Of a stretch of 64,000 nt of DNA, positions 40,978 through 51,550 are shown in pieces. The number at the start of each line of letters is the position of its first letter. Positions within the stretch are counted from its first letter, which is position 1. The position numbers and the translations under genes are program-made. This DNA comes from Haemophilus haemolyticus (GTDB lineage Bacteria; Pseudomonadota; Gammaproteobacteria; Enterobacterales; Pasteurellaceae), in NCBI RefSeq assembly GCF_003493605.1, contig NZ_QQKA01000008.1:1-64000 (forward strand), read 5' to 3'. The notes below the pieces were generated by a model. The model saw nothing but the letters and a program-made list of their open reading frames with translations. It ran no database searches and was not told the origin of the DNA.

Positions 40978-41014
40978 AAAAAGGCGACGAAGCATTTGCC
41001 CGCCGCCTTTTTTT
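40978..41014 (-). terminator. Terminator of glpT
   Basis: AAAAAGGCG and CGCCTTTTT pair around a loop of about 20 nt with further pairing inside. On the minus strand a T run follows. Confidence 0.75.
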
Positions 41015-41021
41015 AAGCTAA

Positions 41022-42464
41022 TTATTTAGTACCGTAAGTATCGCCTAATTTCGCTTTGTGTTTTCCTTCTTCAACCATTACGACTAAGAGTAATAACACT
41101 GCTAATACGCCACCGCCGATCATTACGTAGAAACCACCGTCCCATCCGTAATGTTGAGCAGCCCAACCGATAACTGCTGATGCAGAAACTGTACCACCTA
41201 AGTAACCGAATAAACCGGTGAAACCTGCTGCAGTACCTGCTGCTTTTTTCGGCGCTAACTCAAGCGCATGTAAACCGATTAACATTACAGGACCGTAGAT
41301 TAAGAAACCGATTAAAGTCATTAAAATGAAGTCAGTTAATTGGTATGGGTTTTGATACCATGCGCTATAGTTTGCTAATTCAGCTTCTGGTGTAGCTGGG
41401 TTCATCCAGTATGCAACAACCGCTGCAGTGGTTAAGATCATGAAGATGAAACCTGTTAAACCACGTTTACCTTTGAATACTTTATCTGATACCCAACCAC
41501 ATAATAATGTACCCGGAACCGCTGCTAATTCATAGATTGTGTATGCCCATGCGGTACCTTTGATGTTGAAGTGTTTTACTTCGCTCAAGTAAACCGGAGA
41601 CCATTTTAATACGCCGTAGCGGATTAAATATACGAATACGTTAGCAATCGCGATGTACCATAACAATTTGTTTTTTAATACATAAGTTACGAAGATTTCT
41701 TTTGCAGTTAAATCGTTTTCGTAAGTTTTTTCGTTATAGTCATCTGGGTAGTCATTACGCCATTTTTCGATTGATGGTAAACCACAAGATTGTGGCGTAT
41801 CACGCATCACGAAATACACAGGAATAGCACAGATCATTGCAGCAATACCAGGGAAATATAATGATTGTTGCCAAACATCTTTCGCCTGTGCTTCAATACC
41901 GTGAGTACTGAAGAAAATTGCACTAGCTAATAACACCATTGCACCTGGCATCATACCACCGATATTATGCGCCGTATTCCAAATTGATACGATAGTACCG
42001 CGTTCAGATTTAGACCACCAATGCACCATAGTACGACCACATGGAGGCCAACCCATACCTTGGAACCAACCATTTAAGAAGATCATTACCCACATAATGG
42101 CAATGCCGGAAGTTGCCCATGGGAATAGACCCATTAAGGTCATACATAAACCAGAGAGCAATAAACCAAATGGTAAAAATACACGAGGATTAGAGCGGTC
42201 AGACATACCTGCCATTACGAATTTTGATAAACCGTAAGCAAGACCAGCTGCAGAGCCGATAACACCTAGTTCCGCTTTTGAGTACAAGCCAGCTTGAATT
42301 AAACCTGGTTGTGCTAAGTCAAAGTTTGCACGCACAAAATAATATGCAGCATAACCGAAGAAGATCCCTGCAAACACTTGCCAACGTAAGCGTTTATACG
42401 TGGAATCAATTTTTTCCGCTGGAAGTTCCGCAATATGCGGAGCGGGTTTGAATGGTCCAAACAT
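41022..42464 (-). CDS. glpT: Glycerol-3-phosphate:phosphate antiporter
   Basis: 480 residues, twelve-helix major facilitator of the organophosphate antiporter family. Family marks include [37 protein letters not shown] and [23 protein letters not shown]. It imports sn-glycerol-3-phosphate across the inner membrane in exchange for phosphate. It is divergent from glpABC over a region with two CRP-type sites. With glpF and glpK broken, it is probably the strain's main glp-type entry of a C3 backbone. Confidence 0.97.
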   Translation of the reverse strand: MFGPFKPAPHIAELPAEKIDSTYKRLRWQVFAGIFFGYAAYYFVRANFDLAQPGLIQAGLYSKAELGVIGSAAGLAYGLSKFVMAGMSDRSNPRVFLPFGLLLSGLCMTLMGLFPWATSGIAIMWVMIFLNGWFQGMGWPPCGRTMVHWWSKSERGTIVSIWNTAHNIGGMMPGAMVLLASAIFFSTHGIEAQAKDVWQQSLYFPGIAAMICAIPVYFVMRDTPQSCGLPSIEKWRNDYPDDYNEKTYENDLTAKEIFVTYVLKNKLLWYIAIANVFVYLIRYGVLKWSPVYLSEVKHFNIKGTAWAYTIYELAAVPGTLLCGWVSDKVFKGKRGLTGFIFMILTTAAVVAYWMNPATPEAELANYSAWYQNPYQLTDFILMTLIGFLIYGPVMLIGLHALELAPKKAAGTAAGFTGLFGYLGGTVSASAVIGWAAQHYGWDGGFYVMIGGGVLAVLLLLVVMVEEGKHKAKLGDTYGTK

Positions 42465-42534
42465 AATTTTTTCTCCAACTTTTTAATTATGTGTCATCTA
42501 AATTTACCCTTTTGAAGCAGTAAGGGATTTGCGA

Positions 42535-42595
42535 ATCATAAAAGAAAATAAAAAATAAGAAAGTAAAAAAAATCAAAAATGTGAAGTGTTTCACA
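42535..42595 (-). promoter_or_regulatory. glpT promoter with CRP site
   Basis: On the minus strand the -10 box TATGAT lies at 42535-42540. The perfect palindromic CRP site TGTGAAGTGTTTCACA lies at 42580-42595, centred about 60 bp upstream of the likely start, a class I activator position. Confidence 0.78.
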
Positions 42596-42631
42596 AAATT
42601 TTTACACCGTTTGAGCGAATACGAAAATTAT

Positions 42632-42703
42632 TGTGATCAATATCACAAAATCGTTTTCTTTTACGCTCAAAATGTTGTTAATTTTGCCGTACTTCTCTAC
42701 AAT
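42632..42703 (+). promoter_or_regulatory. glpA promoter with hybrid CRP/FNR site
   Basis: TTGTTA (42675-42680) and TACAAT (42698-42703) are 17 bp apart. TGTGATCAATATCACA (42632-42647) is a perfect CRP core that also contains TGAT-N4-ATCA, the FNR core. Its centre lies about 70 bp before the expected start. Anaerobic and carbon-source control of glpABC could thus act at one site. Confidence 0.72.
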
Positions 42704-42756
42704 AATTACACTTTTTATATTATTTTTTATTACATTTTGGGAATCGGGGGTAAACA

Positions 42757-44448
42757 ATGGGATTATCGCCTAGTATCTATAAAGATGTTGGAGATCTTTC
42801 GCCACTTAGCACTGATGTGATTATTATTGGTGGTGGTGCAACAGGAGCAGGTATTGCGCGCGATTGCGCACTTCGTGGCATTGATTGTATTTTATTGGAA
42901 CGTCGAGATATTGCGACAGGTGCCACAGGACGTAATCACGGATTATTACACAGTGGCGCACGTTATGCCGTGAACGACCAAGAATCTGCTGAAGAATGTA
43001 TTAAAGAAAACCGCATTTTACGCAAAATTGCGCGTCATTGCGTAGATGAAACGGAAGGCTTATTTATCACTTTGCCTGAAGATTCTCTCGACTATCAAAA
43101 AACTTTCCTTGAGAGCTGTGCAAAATCTGGAATTGATGCACAAGCCATTGATCCTGAACTAGCTAAAATTATGGAGCCTTCAGTAAACCCAGATTTAGTG
43201 GGCGCTGTCGTTGTGCCAGATGGTTCGATTGACCCATTCCGTTTAACCGCCTCTAATATGATGGATGCGACAGAAAACGGCGCAAAAATGTTCACTTATT
43301 GCGAAGTAAAAAATTTGATTCGTGAAGGTGGAAAAGTGATTGGTGTGAACGTGTACGATCACAAAAATCGTAGAGAACGCCAATTTTTTGCACCGCTTGT
43401 TGTGAATGCTGGTGGTATTTGGGGACAAGGGATTGCGGAATATGCCGATCTCAAAATCAAAATGTTCCCTGCGAAAGGTGCATTGCTCGTAATGGGCCAT
43501 CGTATTAATAAACTTGTAATTAACCGCTGTCGTAAACCAGCTGATGCGGATATTCTAGTTCCAGGCGACACAATTTGTGTTATTGGTACAACGTCAAGTC
43601 GTATTCCTTATGATCAAATTGATAACATGCAAGTGACGCCAGAAGAAGTAGATATTCTTTTCCGTGAAGGAGAAAAACTTGCGCCTAGTTTGCGTCATAC
43701 TCGCGTATTACGTGCTTACGCTGGGGTGCGACCACTAGTTGCGAGTGATGATGATCCATCAGGTCGTAATGTGAGCCGTGGTATTGTGCTACTTGACCAC
43801 GCAGAACGTGATGGATTAGATGGCTTTATTACAATCACTGGCGGTAAGTTAATGACTTATCGTTTAATGGCTGAATGGGCGACCGACCTTGTTTGTAAAA
43901 AACTCAATAAAACAGCTCGTTGTGTCACTGCGGAGCAACCTTTGCCTGGCTCTACTGAAAGCCGTCAAGAGACCAATCAAAAAGTCATTTCATTACCAAG
44001 TACTATTCGTTATTCTGCTGTGTATCGTCATGGTTCACGTGCTACTCGTTTGCTTGAAAAAGAACGTTTAGATCGTTCAATGGTTTGCGAATGCGAAGCG
44101 GTGACGGCGGGGGAAGTTCGTTACGCTGTTGATGAACTGGATGTAAATAATCTCGTCGATTTACGTCGTCGCTCCCGAGTTGGAATGGGAACTTGTCAAG
44201 CTGAACTCTGTGCTTGTCGTGCTGCTGGACTTATGAATCGTTTTGAAGTGGCAACACCACGTCAATCAACCACTCAACTTTCTGCTTTTATGGAAGAACG
44301 CTGGCGTGGTATTGAACCGATTGCTTGGGGGGAAGCTATTCGCGAAGCCGAATTTACATCTTGGATGTATGGTAGCGTATTAGGTTTAAATGATGTGAAA
44401 CCGCTTGATGAACAAGCACAACAAGGGACGGATAGCAATGAATTTTGA
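42757..44448 (+). CDS. glpA: Anaerobic glycerol-3-phosphate dehydrogenase subunit A
   Basis: 563 residues. FAD-binding [22 protein letters not shown] lies near the N-terminus (about 20-41). A C-terminal Cys-rich iron-sulfur-type domain has four cysteines in [11 protein letters not shown] and [11 protein letters not shown]. It oxidises glycerol-3-phosphate to dihydroxyacetone phosphate for anaerobic respiration, as part of a membrane-bound GlpABC complex. It overlaps glpB by 11 bp. Confidence 0.97.
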   Translation: MGLSPSIYKDVGDLSPLSTDVIIIGGGATGAGIARDCALRGIDCILLERRDIATGATGRNHGLLHSGARYAVNDQESAEECIKENRILRKIARHCVDETEGLFITLPEDSLDYQKTFLESCAKSGIDAQAIDPELAKIMEPSVNPDLVGAVVVPDGSIDPFRLTASNMMDATENGAKMFTYCEVKNLIREGGKVIGVNVYDHKNRRERQFFAPLVVNAGGIWGQGIAEYADLKIKMFPAKGALLVMGHRINKLVINRCRKPADADILVPGDTICVIGTTSSRIPYDQIDNMQVTPEEVDILFREGEKLAPSLRHTRVLRAYAGVRPLVASDDDPSGRNVSRGIVLLDHAERDGLDGFITITGGKLMTYRLMAEWATDLVCKKLNKTARCVTAEQPLPGSTESRQETNQKVISLPSTIRYSAVYRHGSRATRLLEKERLDRSMVCECEAVTAGEVRYAVDELDVNNLVDLRRRSRVGMGTCQAELCACRAAGLMNRFEVATPRQSTTQLSAFMEERWRGIEPIAWGEAIREAEFTSWMYGSVLGLNDVKPLDEQAQQGTDSNEF

Positions 44449-45736
44449 TGTAGCCATTATTGGCGGTGGTTTGGCGGGTTTAACCTGTGGCATCGCCCTT
44501 CAACAACGCGGTAAACGTTGCGTGATTATCAACAACGGTCAAGCAGCTATTGATTTTGCATCTGGCTCTTTAGATTTATTAAGCCGTATGCCATCAACGA
44601 CATATGGGGAAAATCGCGCGGTAGAAAATTTAAAAGAAAATATTACCGCACTTCGCAATGAATTACCTGTCCACCCTTATAGTTTATTGGGGGCAGAGAA
44701 AGTACTTGCTAAAGCACAAGATTTTGAACGTTTAGCCAATGAATTACATCTTGATTTAATTGGTTCTACGGAAAAAAATCACTGGCGTGTAACAGGCTTA
44801 GGCAGTTTACGCGGTGCGTGGCTTTCGCCAAATAGCGTGCCAACTGTGCAAGGCAATGAACCTTTTCCGCATAAACGTATTGCGGTGCTTGGTATTGAAG
44901 GTTATCACGATTTTCAACCTCAACTTTTAGCAGCAAATTTGGTATTAAATCCACAATTTGAACATTGTGAAGTAACAAGTGGTTTCTTAAATATTCCACA
45001 ATTAGACGAGCTTCGTAAAAATGCCCGAGAATTCCGTAGTGTGAATATCTCTCAACTTCTAGAACATAAACTTGCTTTTAAAGATTTAGTGAAAGAAATC
45101 ATAGAATCATCGCAAGGTGCAGAAGCGGTATTTTTACCTGCTTGCTTTGGTTTAGAAAACCAAGAATTTATGACCGCACTTCGTGATGCAACTAAACTTG
45201 CATTATTTGAATTACCAACGCTGCCCCCATCATTGCTCGGTATGCGCCAACGTATTCAATTACGTCATAAATTTGAATCCCTTGGTGGTTTAATGATTAA
45301 TGGCGACAGTGCATTGAATGCAACATTTGAAGGAAATAAAGTACGTTGTATCAATACTCGTTTACTCGAAGATGAAGAAATCACTGCAGATAATTTTGTA
45401 TTGGCTTCAGGAAGTTTCTTCAGCAAAGGGCTTATTTCCGAATTTGATAAAATTTATGAACCTGTTTTTGAATCCGATATTATCGGTGTTGAAGGTTTTA
45501 ACCAGAAAGATCGTTTCACTTGGACTGTTCATCGCTTTGCGCATCCACAACCTTATCAATCAGCAGGCGTAGCAATTAATGCTCAATGCCAAGTGCAAAA
45601 GTGCGGTCAATTTTTAACGAATTTATATGCCGTCGGTAATGTGATTGGTGGTTTTAATGCCCTTGAACTTGGCTGTGGTTCGGGTGTGGCTGTTGTAACT
45701 GCCTTGGCAGTGGCAGATGAAATCTTAGCGAAATAA
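44438..45736 (+). CDS. glpB: Anaerobic glycerol-3-phosphate dehydrogenase subunit B
   Basis: 432 residues from ATG at 44438, inside the end of glpA, with AAGGGACGG upstream. An in-frame ATG at 44405 would add residues not in the family. The FAD fold [22 protein letters not shown] opens the protein. It passes electrons toward GlpC and the quinone pool. Three uptake signals lie in the gene. Confidence 0.97.
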   Translation: MNFDVAIIGGGLAGLTCGIALQQRGKRCVIINNGQAAIDFASGSLDLLSRMPSTTYGENRAVENLKENITALRNELPVHPYSLLGAEKVLAKAQDFERLANELHLDLIGSTEKNHWRVTGLGSLRGAWLSPNSVPTVQGNEPFPHKRIAVLGIEGYHDFQPQLLAANLVLNPQFEHCEVTSGFLNIPQLDELRKNAREFRSVNISQLLEHKLAFKDLVKEIIESSQGAEAVFLPACFGLENQEFMTALRDATKLALFELPTLPPSLLGMRQRIQLRHKFESLGGLMINGDSALNATFEGNKVRCINTRLLEDEEITADNFVLASGSFFSKGLISEFDKIYEPVFESDIIGVEGFNQKDRFTWTVHRFAHPQPYQSAGVAINAQCQVQKCGQFLTNLYAVGNVIGGFNALELGCGSGVAVVTALAVADEILAK

Positions 45737-45747
45737 GGGGGAATAAT

Positions 45748-47028
45748 ATGGATAATAATATTCAACGACTCATTGATAGTGCAAAACAATCCCTTAATTC
45801 GCCTGAAAGCCATAAATATATCGACGAAAGTTTTGAAAGCTGTATTAAATGTACGGCTTGTACTGCTGTTTGTCCGGTTTCACGCAATAATCCGCTTTAT
45901 CCAGGGCCAAAACAATCAGGGCCTGATGGCGAGCGTTTACGCTTAAAATCAGCAGAACTTTATGATGAAGCACTTAAATATTGCACCAACTGTAAACGTT
46001 GTGAAGTGGCGTGTCCGTCTGATGTAAAAATTGGCGATTTAATTGTACGTGCGCGTAATAATCACTTAGCACAGTCTAAAAAACCGTTAATGAATAAATT
46101 GCGTGATGCGATTTTAAGTAACACAGATGTAATGGGTAAAATTAATACTCCACTTGCACCCATTGTGAACACCATTACGGGTCTGAAAGCCACCAAATTT
46201 ATGTTGGAAAAAACCCTTAAAATCAGTAAAGAACGTACTTTACCTAAATATGCGTTTGGTACGTTCCGTAGCTGGTATATGAAAAATGCGTTACAAGAGC
46301 AACAAAAATTTGAGCGAAAAGTAGCATATTTCCACGGTTGTTATGTTAATTATAATAATCCACAGCTTGGCAAGGAATTCCTTAAAGTGTTCAATGCAAT
46401 GAACATTGGGGTAATGTTATTAGAAAAAGAAAAATGCTGTGGCTTACCATTAATGGTAAACGGTTTTCCTAATCGCGCTCATAATATTGCACAATTCAAT
46501 ACCGATTATATAGGAAAAATGGTAGATGAAAATGGAATAGATGTGATTAGTGAGGCATCAAGTTGCTCGCTTAATTTACGCGACGAATATCATCATATTT
46601 TAGGTATCGATAACGCCAAAGTCCGTCCGCATATCCATATGGTAACCCCATTTTTATATCAGCTTTTCAAAGAAGGTAAAACATTACCGTTGAAACCACT
46701 CAAACTCCGAGTGGCTTATCACACTGCTTGTCACGTAGATAAGGCGGGTTGGGCACCTTATACTTTGGAAGTGTTGAAAAAAATTCCGGGTTTAGAAATC
46801 ATTATGTTACCTAGTCAATGCTGTGGTATTGCGGGAACTTATGGGTTTAAATCAGAAAACTATGAAATTTCACAATCTATTGGTAAAAACCTATTCGATA
46901 ATATTAACGAAGGTGGGTTTGATTACGTCATATCGGAATGCCAAACCTGTAAATGGCAAATTGATATGTCATCCAATGTGACCTGCATTCACCCATTAAC
47001 CTTACTCTGTATGTCGATGGATGCTTAA
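45748..47028 (+). CDS. glpC: Anaerobic glycerol-3-phosphate dehydrogenase subunit C
   Basis: 426 residues. Two 4Fe-4S motifs (CIKCTACTAVCP and CTNCKRCEVACP) lie in the first 90 residues, followed by two CCG domains (KCCGLP and QCCGIAGTYG). It anchors the complex to the membrane and links it to menaquinone. It ends the operon before a hairpin terminator. Confidence 0.97.
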   Translation: MDNNIQRLIDSAKQSLNSPESHKYIDESFESCIKCTACTAVCPVSRNNPLYPGPKQSGPDGERLRLKSAELYDEALKYCTNCKRCEVACPSDVKIGDLIVRARNNHLAQSKKPLMNKLRDAILSNTDVMGKINTPLAPIVNTITGLKATKFMLEKTLKISKERTLPKYAFGTFRSWYMKNALQEQQKFERKVAYFHGCYVNYNNPQLGKEFLKVFNAMNIGVMLLEKEKCCGLPLMVNGFPNRAHNIAQFNTDYIGKMVDENGIDVISEASSCSLNLRDEYHHILGIDNAKVRPHIHMVTPFLYQLFKEGKTLPLKPLKLRVAYHTACHVDKAGWAPYTLEVLKKIPGLEIIMLPSQCCGIAGTYGFKSENYEISQSIGKNLFDNINEGGFDYVISECQTCKWQIDMSSNVTCIHPLTLLCMSMDA

Positions 47029-47035
47029 TAAGAAA

Positions 47036-47112
47036 AATGCACTTTGTAATGAAAGTGCATTTTTTGTTTTTATAAGTAGACAAAAGTGCGGTAAATTTTT
47101 TACCGCACTTTG
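47036..47112. terminator. Two terminators after glpC
   Basis: First, GCACTTT and AAAGTGC pair (about 47039-47060), followed by ATTTTTTG. Second, AAAGTGCGGTAAA and TTTACCGCACTTT form an inverted uptake-signal hairpin (about 47083-47112). Confidence 0.82.
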
Positions 47113-47161
47113 GGTTTTAATGAGAGTTAAAACTTAATTTGAATAGATGCTCTCTAAATTC

Positions 47162-47228
47162 TTGATTTAGATCAAAATAAAAATAATTCTCAAAAATACT
47201 ATTCAAAAATAAATTTATTTTTTATAAT
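47162..47228 (+). promoter_or_regulatory. FNR-type promoter of the TonB receptor
   Basis: TTGATTTAGATCAA (47162-47175) is a perfect FNR box, TTGAT-N4-ATCAA. A -10 box TACTAT (47197-47202) would put it near -41, the usual class II activator position. A second possible -10 box is TATAAT (47223-47228). A clear Fur box is not visible. Confidence 0.65.
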
Positions 47229-47259
47229 CCATCTGTTTATTAACTTGAGGAAATCATAA

Positions 47260-49677
47260 ATGAAACAACATAAATTAACCCCTTATGCTCTGTTGATGAT
47301 TGCTGCGGGCATGTCTGTTACGAGTTATGCTTTGGCTGAGGAGCAATTAGAGACGATTAATGTTTCTACGGAATTGGATAGCTCTACAAAGGCTAATCAT
47401 TCTGAAAAGAAAACAGCGAAAATTATTCAACAAGAATTAATTCAAAATAATAAAGATCTTGTGCGTTATAGCCCTGATGTTGGGGTGGTCGATCAAGGTC
47501 GTCATCAAAAAGGTTTTGCTATTCGTGGTGTAGAAGACAACCGTGTCGGTATTAGTATTGATGGTGTAGCTTTGCCTGATTCTGAAGAAAACTCACTTTA
47601 CAAACGTTATGATAATTTAAATACTTCTCGTCAGAGCATTGATCCTGAACTTGCTCGTACGATTGATATTGCTAAGGGCGCAGATTCTTTCAATCAAGGA
47701 AGTGGTAATATTGGCGGGGGGGTTAATTATCGCACCCTTGAACCTTTTGATATTGTTAGAAACGGTCGAAAATTTGGTGCGTTATATCGTACGGGATACG
47801 CTTCTCGTAATACTGAATGGGTAAATACTTTAGGTGTGGCCTATGCTGGTGAAAAAGCGGAAGCCTTATTACTTTATTCTAATCGCCACGGGCATGAAAT
47901 GAAAAGTGCGGGTGGTTATACCATTCCCGAAGATTCACTTTATACTCGTTCTCGTGGTCGTAATAAACAAACTCCAGATGATTCAACACATAATAATCAT
48001 AGCTATTTAGCGAAGTTTGCATATCGTTTTAATGATAGTCACCGCATTGGCGTTTCTTATAATGGTTCACGTAATAAAAATTATGTTATTGAAGATTCAG
48101 CAACTGCTACTCCGTCAGCTTGGCGTGAGGCAGATGATCGTGCTAAACGTGATACTGTCAATGTTTTTTATGAATATTTACCAAATTCAAAAGTAATTTC
48201 ATTGGTTAAGCTAGATTTAGATTATCAGAAAACACAAACCGCATCTTATAATTATGAGGGTTTTCGAGCTAAAAAAGATGGTGGAACTCTTTATGAAAAT
48301 AGAACACCAAATGATAAGAACCTAAGATTTTTTAATGCGAAATTTAATCGTATTAATTTAGGTATTGATAGCCAGCCATTAGATTTTTTTAATACAGTCC
48401 ATACTTTTTTATTAAAAACATCATTTTCAGAAAGAAAATTTGATGTTTTAAACAAAGATTCTTATTTTGATACAAATACGTGGTCTTATGGAGCGGAAAC
48501 TTTAGAAACTATGATGATGCCAGTTGAAAGTTATCATCACTTTGTGTCTCTAAAAGATAATATTGAATTTAACCCTGAATTAAAAGGGCATTTAGGCTTG
48601 CGTTATGATTGGGCTAAGCATGAGCAGAAAAGTTTAAATGGATTAGCTTGTAAATTTTGTAGAAAAGCTGAGAATGCTAAATTTCATAACATTAGTTGGA
48701 CAGCTGGAATAGAGAAAATGATCAACGATGAGTGGAAATTAGGTTATAACATTGGTACTGGTTTCCGGATTCCAAATGCATCTGAAATGTATTTTGATTA
48801 CAGAGATAATGCATCTGGTGCTTGGATGTCAAATCCTAGCTTAAAAGCAGAAAAGAGTTTGACACAAAATATTAATCTTATAGGCAAGGGGCATTTAGGA
48901 GAGTTTTCACTTAATTTGCATCATACTCGTTATAAAGATTTTCTTTATGAACAAGAGACTTGGGCTTATTACAATTATTATAAAGATCTTTGGCGTTGGC
49001 GTCCTGTTCAACAAATGCAAAATATTGATTCTGCCAAAATTTATGGTGTTGAATTTACTGGAAGACTTAACTTAAATGAAGTTACGCCAATGCCAAATGG
49101 CTGGAAATTATTTGCTTCTTTAGGCTATAGCAAAGGAAGCATGTCTAATAATGCAAGTTTAATGTCACTTCAACCAATTAAAGCTATTGTTGGATTAGAT
49201 TATGAGGATCCTAACGGTAAATGGGGGATTTTCTCTCGTTTAACATACTTGGGGGCAAAAAAAGCAAAAGATGCTCAATATTTGAAAAATCAAAGAGAGC
49301 GTTGTGTGAAAAAAGAACTTAAAAAGAATCCATATTATGAATATTATGGGATTGGTCCTGAATATCAAGAAGAATGTTCTGAATATGTACATGAGACAAC
49401 TTTAGCAACATGGAAACATTTAAATTCAAAAGCCTTTATTTTCGATATGTTTGGTTTCTATAAAGTGGCAGATAATGTTACTTTACGTGCTGGTGTTTAT
49501 AATCTATTTAATCGTAAATATCATACTTGGGATGCGTTACGTGGTTTAGATAATACTGGAGGTATAGGTAATTCCGTAGGTCTTGATCCTAATGAAAAAT
49601 ATGGTGGTTATCCTGGGCTTCAACGCTATTATCAACCAGGTCGTAACTTCGCAGCCTCTGTAGAAATTCGATTCTAA
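47260..49677 (+). CDS. TonB-dependent outer-membrane receptor, haem/haemoglobin or transferrin type
   Basis: 805 residues. A Sec signal peptide ends near SYALA. A TonB-box-like ETINVST follows, then the plug domain (RYSPDVGVVDQGRHQKGFAIRG, GSGNIGGGVNYRT) and a 22-strand barrel ending in aromatic VEIRF. It belongs to the haemoglobin/transferrin/lactoferrin receptor group. The CCAA tetranucleotide repeats of the hgp genes are absent, and the length is shorter than Hup or Tbp1 as I know them, so no gene name is given. A run of seven G (47716-47722) lies in the plug coding region. A perfect FNR box lies upstream. Confidence 0.88.
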   Translation: MKQHKLTPYALLMIAAGMSVTSYALAEEQLETINVSTELDSSTKANHSEKKTAKIIQQELIQNNKDLVRYSPDVGVVDQGRHQKGFAIRGVEDNRVGISIDGVALPDSEENSLYKRYDNLNTSRQSIDPELARTIDIAKGADSFNQGSGNIGGGVNYRTLEPFDIVRNGRKFGALYRTGYASRNTEWVNTLGVAYAGEKAEALLLYSNRHGHEMKSAGGYTIPEDSLYTRSRGRNKQTPDDSTHNNHSYLAKFAYRFNDSHRIGVSYNGSRNKNYVIEDSATATPSAWREADDRAKRDTVNVFYEYLPNSKVISLVKLDLDYQKTQTASYNYEGFRAKKDGGTLYENRTPNDKNLRFFNAKFNRINLGIDSQPLDFFNTVHTFLLKTSFSERKFDVLNKDSYFDTNTWSYGAETLETMMMPVESYHHFVSLKDNIEFNPELKGHLGLRYDWAKHEQKSLNGLACKFCRKAENAKFHNISWTAGIEKMINDEWKLGYNIGTGFRIPNASEMYFDYRDNASGAWMSNPSLKAEKSLTQNINLIGKGHLGEFSLNLHHTRYKDFLYEQETWAYYNYYKDLWRWRPVQQMQNIDSAKIYGVEFTGRLNLNEVTPMPNGWKLFASLGYSKGSMSNNASLMSLQPIKAIVGLDYEDPNGKWGIFSRLTYLGAKKAKDAQYLKNQRERCVKKELKKNPYYEYYGIGPEYQEECSEYVHETTLATWKHLNSKAFIFDMFGFYKVADNVTLRAGVYNLFNRKYHTWDALRGLDNTGGIGNSVGLDPNEKYGGYPGLQRYYQPGRNFAASVEIRF

Positions 49678-49684
49678 TTAATTT

Positions 49685-49751
49685 GTAGGGTGGGCTTCAG
49701 CCCACCAACAAATAATCGTGAGATATTTTGGTGGGCTGAAGCCCACCCTAC
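49685..49751. repeat. REPIN-like inverted pair of REP elements
   Basis: A 23-bp unit (49685-49707) is perfectly inverted at 49729-49751 across a 21-bp loop. Each unit starts with the tetranucleotide GTAG and contains the 18-bp palindrome GGTGGGCTTCAGCCCACC. GTAG heads plus an internal palindrome are the mark of REP elements mobilised by RAYT transposases, and the inverted pair is the REPIN layout. It also ends the receptor transcript as a very strong hairpin. Confidence 0.8.
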
Positions 49752-49804
49752 ATTAAGTACGCATAATTCTATGCGTACTTCTTTTTATTTTAGGAGCAAT
49801 CATT

Positions 49805-51550
49805 ATGATGATAGATAAACGCCTAATTAACACGGTGGCTGACAGCAAAAAATGGATTGGCGTCACGGTGTTGTGGAATTGGGTGGCATTAGTTGGCGGG
49901 ATTATTAGTGCCGTCGTGTTTTCTTATATTTTACAGGCCGCTTATTTTAAAGAGTTAACGATGTCAAGTGCGGTGGGTTTAGGTGTGATTTTAATTGCGG
50001 CACTGGCATTGCGTGCTTTTGCTGGGAAAAAATCGGTGAAGGCCTCTTATTTTGCCAGCACAAAAGTGAAGCATGAATTGCGTAGCCTTATCTACCGTAA
50101 ATTGGCTTCTATGCCGCTTAACCAAGTGAACCAGCAATCCACCTCAAGCATTATTCAAGTGGCATCAGAAGGTGTGGAACAGCTTGAAATCTACTTTGGG
50201 CGTTATTTGCCGCAGCTTTTTTATAGCTTGCTTGCACCGCTTACCCTCTTTGCTTTCTTGATCTTTTTCAGCTTTAAAACAGCCGTGATTTTGTTGATTT
50301 GTGTGCCGCTTATCCCAATGTCGATTATCGCAGTAAATAAAATCGCGAAAAAACTTTTGGCAAAATATTGGTCGATTTATGTGGGGTTAGGCAGCAGTTT
50401 TTTAGATAACTTGCAGGGTTTAATTACGCTAAAAATCTATCAAGATGATGCTTATAAAGCGAAAGCGATGGATAAAGAGGCTGAGCATTTCCGTAAAATT
50501 ACCATGAAAGTGCTTACTATGCAGCTTAACTCGGTTTCTCTTATGGATTTACTTGCTTACGGCGGCGCGGCAATTGGGATTTTAACCGCACTATTACAAT
50601 TCCAAGATGCGCAACTCAGCGTGTTAGGCGTGATTTTATTTATTCTCCTTTCCTCCGAGTTCTTTATTCCCCTTCGTTTGCTTGGTTCATTCTTCCATGT
50701 GGCGATGAATGGCAAAGCGGCTTCAGATAAGATCTTTACATTACTTGATACGCCAGTGGAAACCCAACAAAGTGCGGTGGATTTTGAAGCCAAAAATAAC
50801 GTTCAAGTGGAAATTAAAGATCTGCATTTTTCTTATAGTGAAGAAAAACCAGCAATTACAGGTTTAGATTTGAGTATTCTACCAAATCAGCTTACGGTAT
50901 TTGTGGGTAAAAGTGGTTGCGGTAAATCAACCTTAGTTTCGTTGTTGATGGGTTTTAATCAAGCACAACAGGGTGAGATTTTGTTTAATGGACAAAACGC
51001 CCTCAATATTGACCGCACTTCTTTCTATCAAAAAGTATCGTTGGTAAGCCATAGCAGCTATGTGTTTAAAGGCTCGCTGCGTGAAAATATGACGATGGCG
51101 AAAATCGATGCAACAGACGAGCAAATTTATGCGTGTTTAGAACAAGTGAATCTCGCCCAATTTGTACGCGAAAATGGTGGATTAGATATGCCGCTATTAA
51201 GTCGTGGCGCGAATTTATCGGGCGGTCAAATTCAACGTTTAGCCTTAGCACGTGCTTTATTGCACAATGCCGAGCTTTATATTTTTGATGAAGCGACCAG
51301 TAATATTGATGTGGAAAGCGAAGAAATTATTTTGCAGTTCATTCAACAATTTAAACAACAAAAAACCATTGTGATGATTTCTCACCGCTTGGCAAATGCG
51401 GTAAATGCCGACTGTATTAACGTACTTGACCAAGGCAAATTGATCGAGCAAGGCACTCACGAAACCTTAATGGAAAAACAAGGTGCGTATGCTGAAATGT
51501 TCCAACAACAAAAAGATTTAGAACAAATTAGAGAGGTGGTAAATGCGTAA
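49805..51550 (+). CDS. cydD: Thiol-exporting ABC transporter subunit CydD
   Basis: 581 residues. Six membrane helices (1-310) precede an ATPase domain with Walker A GKSGCGKST, signature LSGGQIQRLALARALL and Walker B LYIFDEA. With CydC it exports cysteine and glutathione to the periplasm and is needed for cytochrome bd assembly. The stop overlaps the cydC start by 8 bp. Three uptake signals lie inside. Confidence 0.96.
   Translation: MMIDKRLINTVADSKKWIGVTVLWNWVALVGGIISAVVFSYILQAAYFKELTMSSAVGLGVILIAALALRAFAGKKSVKASYFASTKVKHELRSLIYRKLASMPLNQVNQQSTSSIIQVASEGVEQLEIYFGRYLPQLFYSLLAPLTLFAFLIFFSFKTAVILLICVPLIPMSIIAVNKIAKKLLAKYWSIYVGLGSSFLDNLQGLITLKIYQDDAYKAKAMDKEAEHFRKITMKVLTMQLNSVSLMDLLAYGGAAIGILTALLQFQDAQLSVLGVILFILLSSEFFIPLRLLGSFFHVAMNGKAASDKIFTLLDTPVETQQSAVDFEAKNNVQVEIKDLHFSYSEEKPAITGLDLSILPNQLTVFVGKSGCGKSTLVSLLMGFNQAQQGEILFNGQNALNIDRTSFYQKVSLVSHSSYVFKGSLRENMTMAKIDATDEQIYACLEQVNLAQFVRENGGLDMPLLSRGANLSGGQIQRLALARALLHNAELYIFDEATSNIDVESEEIILQFIQQFKQQKTIVMISHRLANAVNADCINVLDQGKLIEQGTHETLMEKQGAYAEMFQQQKDLEQIREVVNA

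Noticed and set aside
42581-42820. Short 79-codon frame before glpA
   Set aside because: It spans the CRP/FNR control region and runs into glpA in another frame, with no ribosome site.
47260-49677. hgp-type phase-variable haemoglobin receptor
   Set aside because: No CCAA tetranucleotide run is present at the 5' end and the length differs, so the hgp name was not used.
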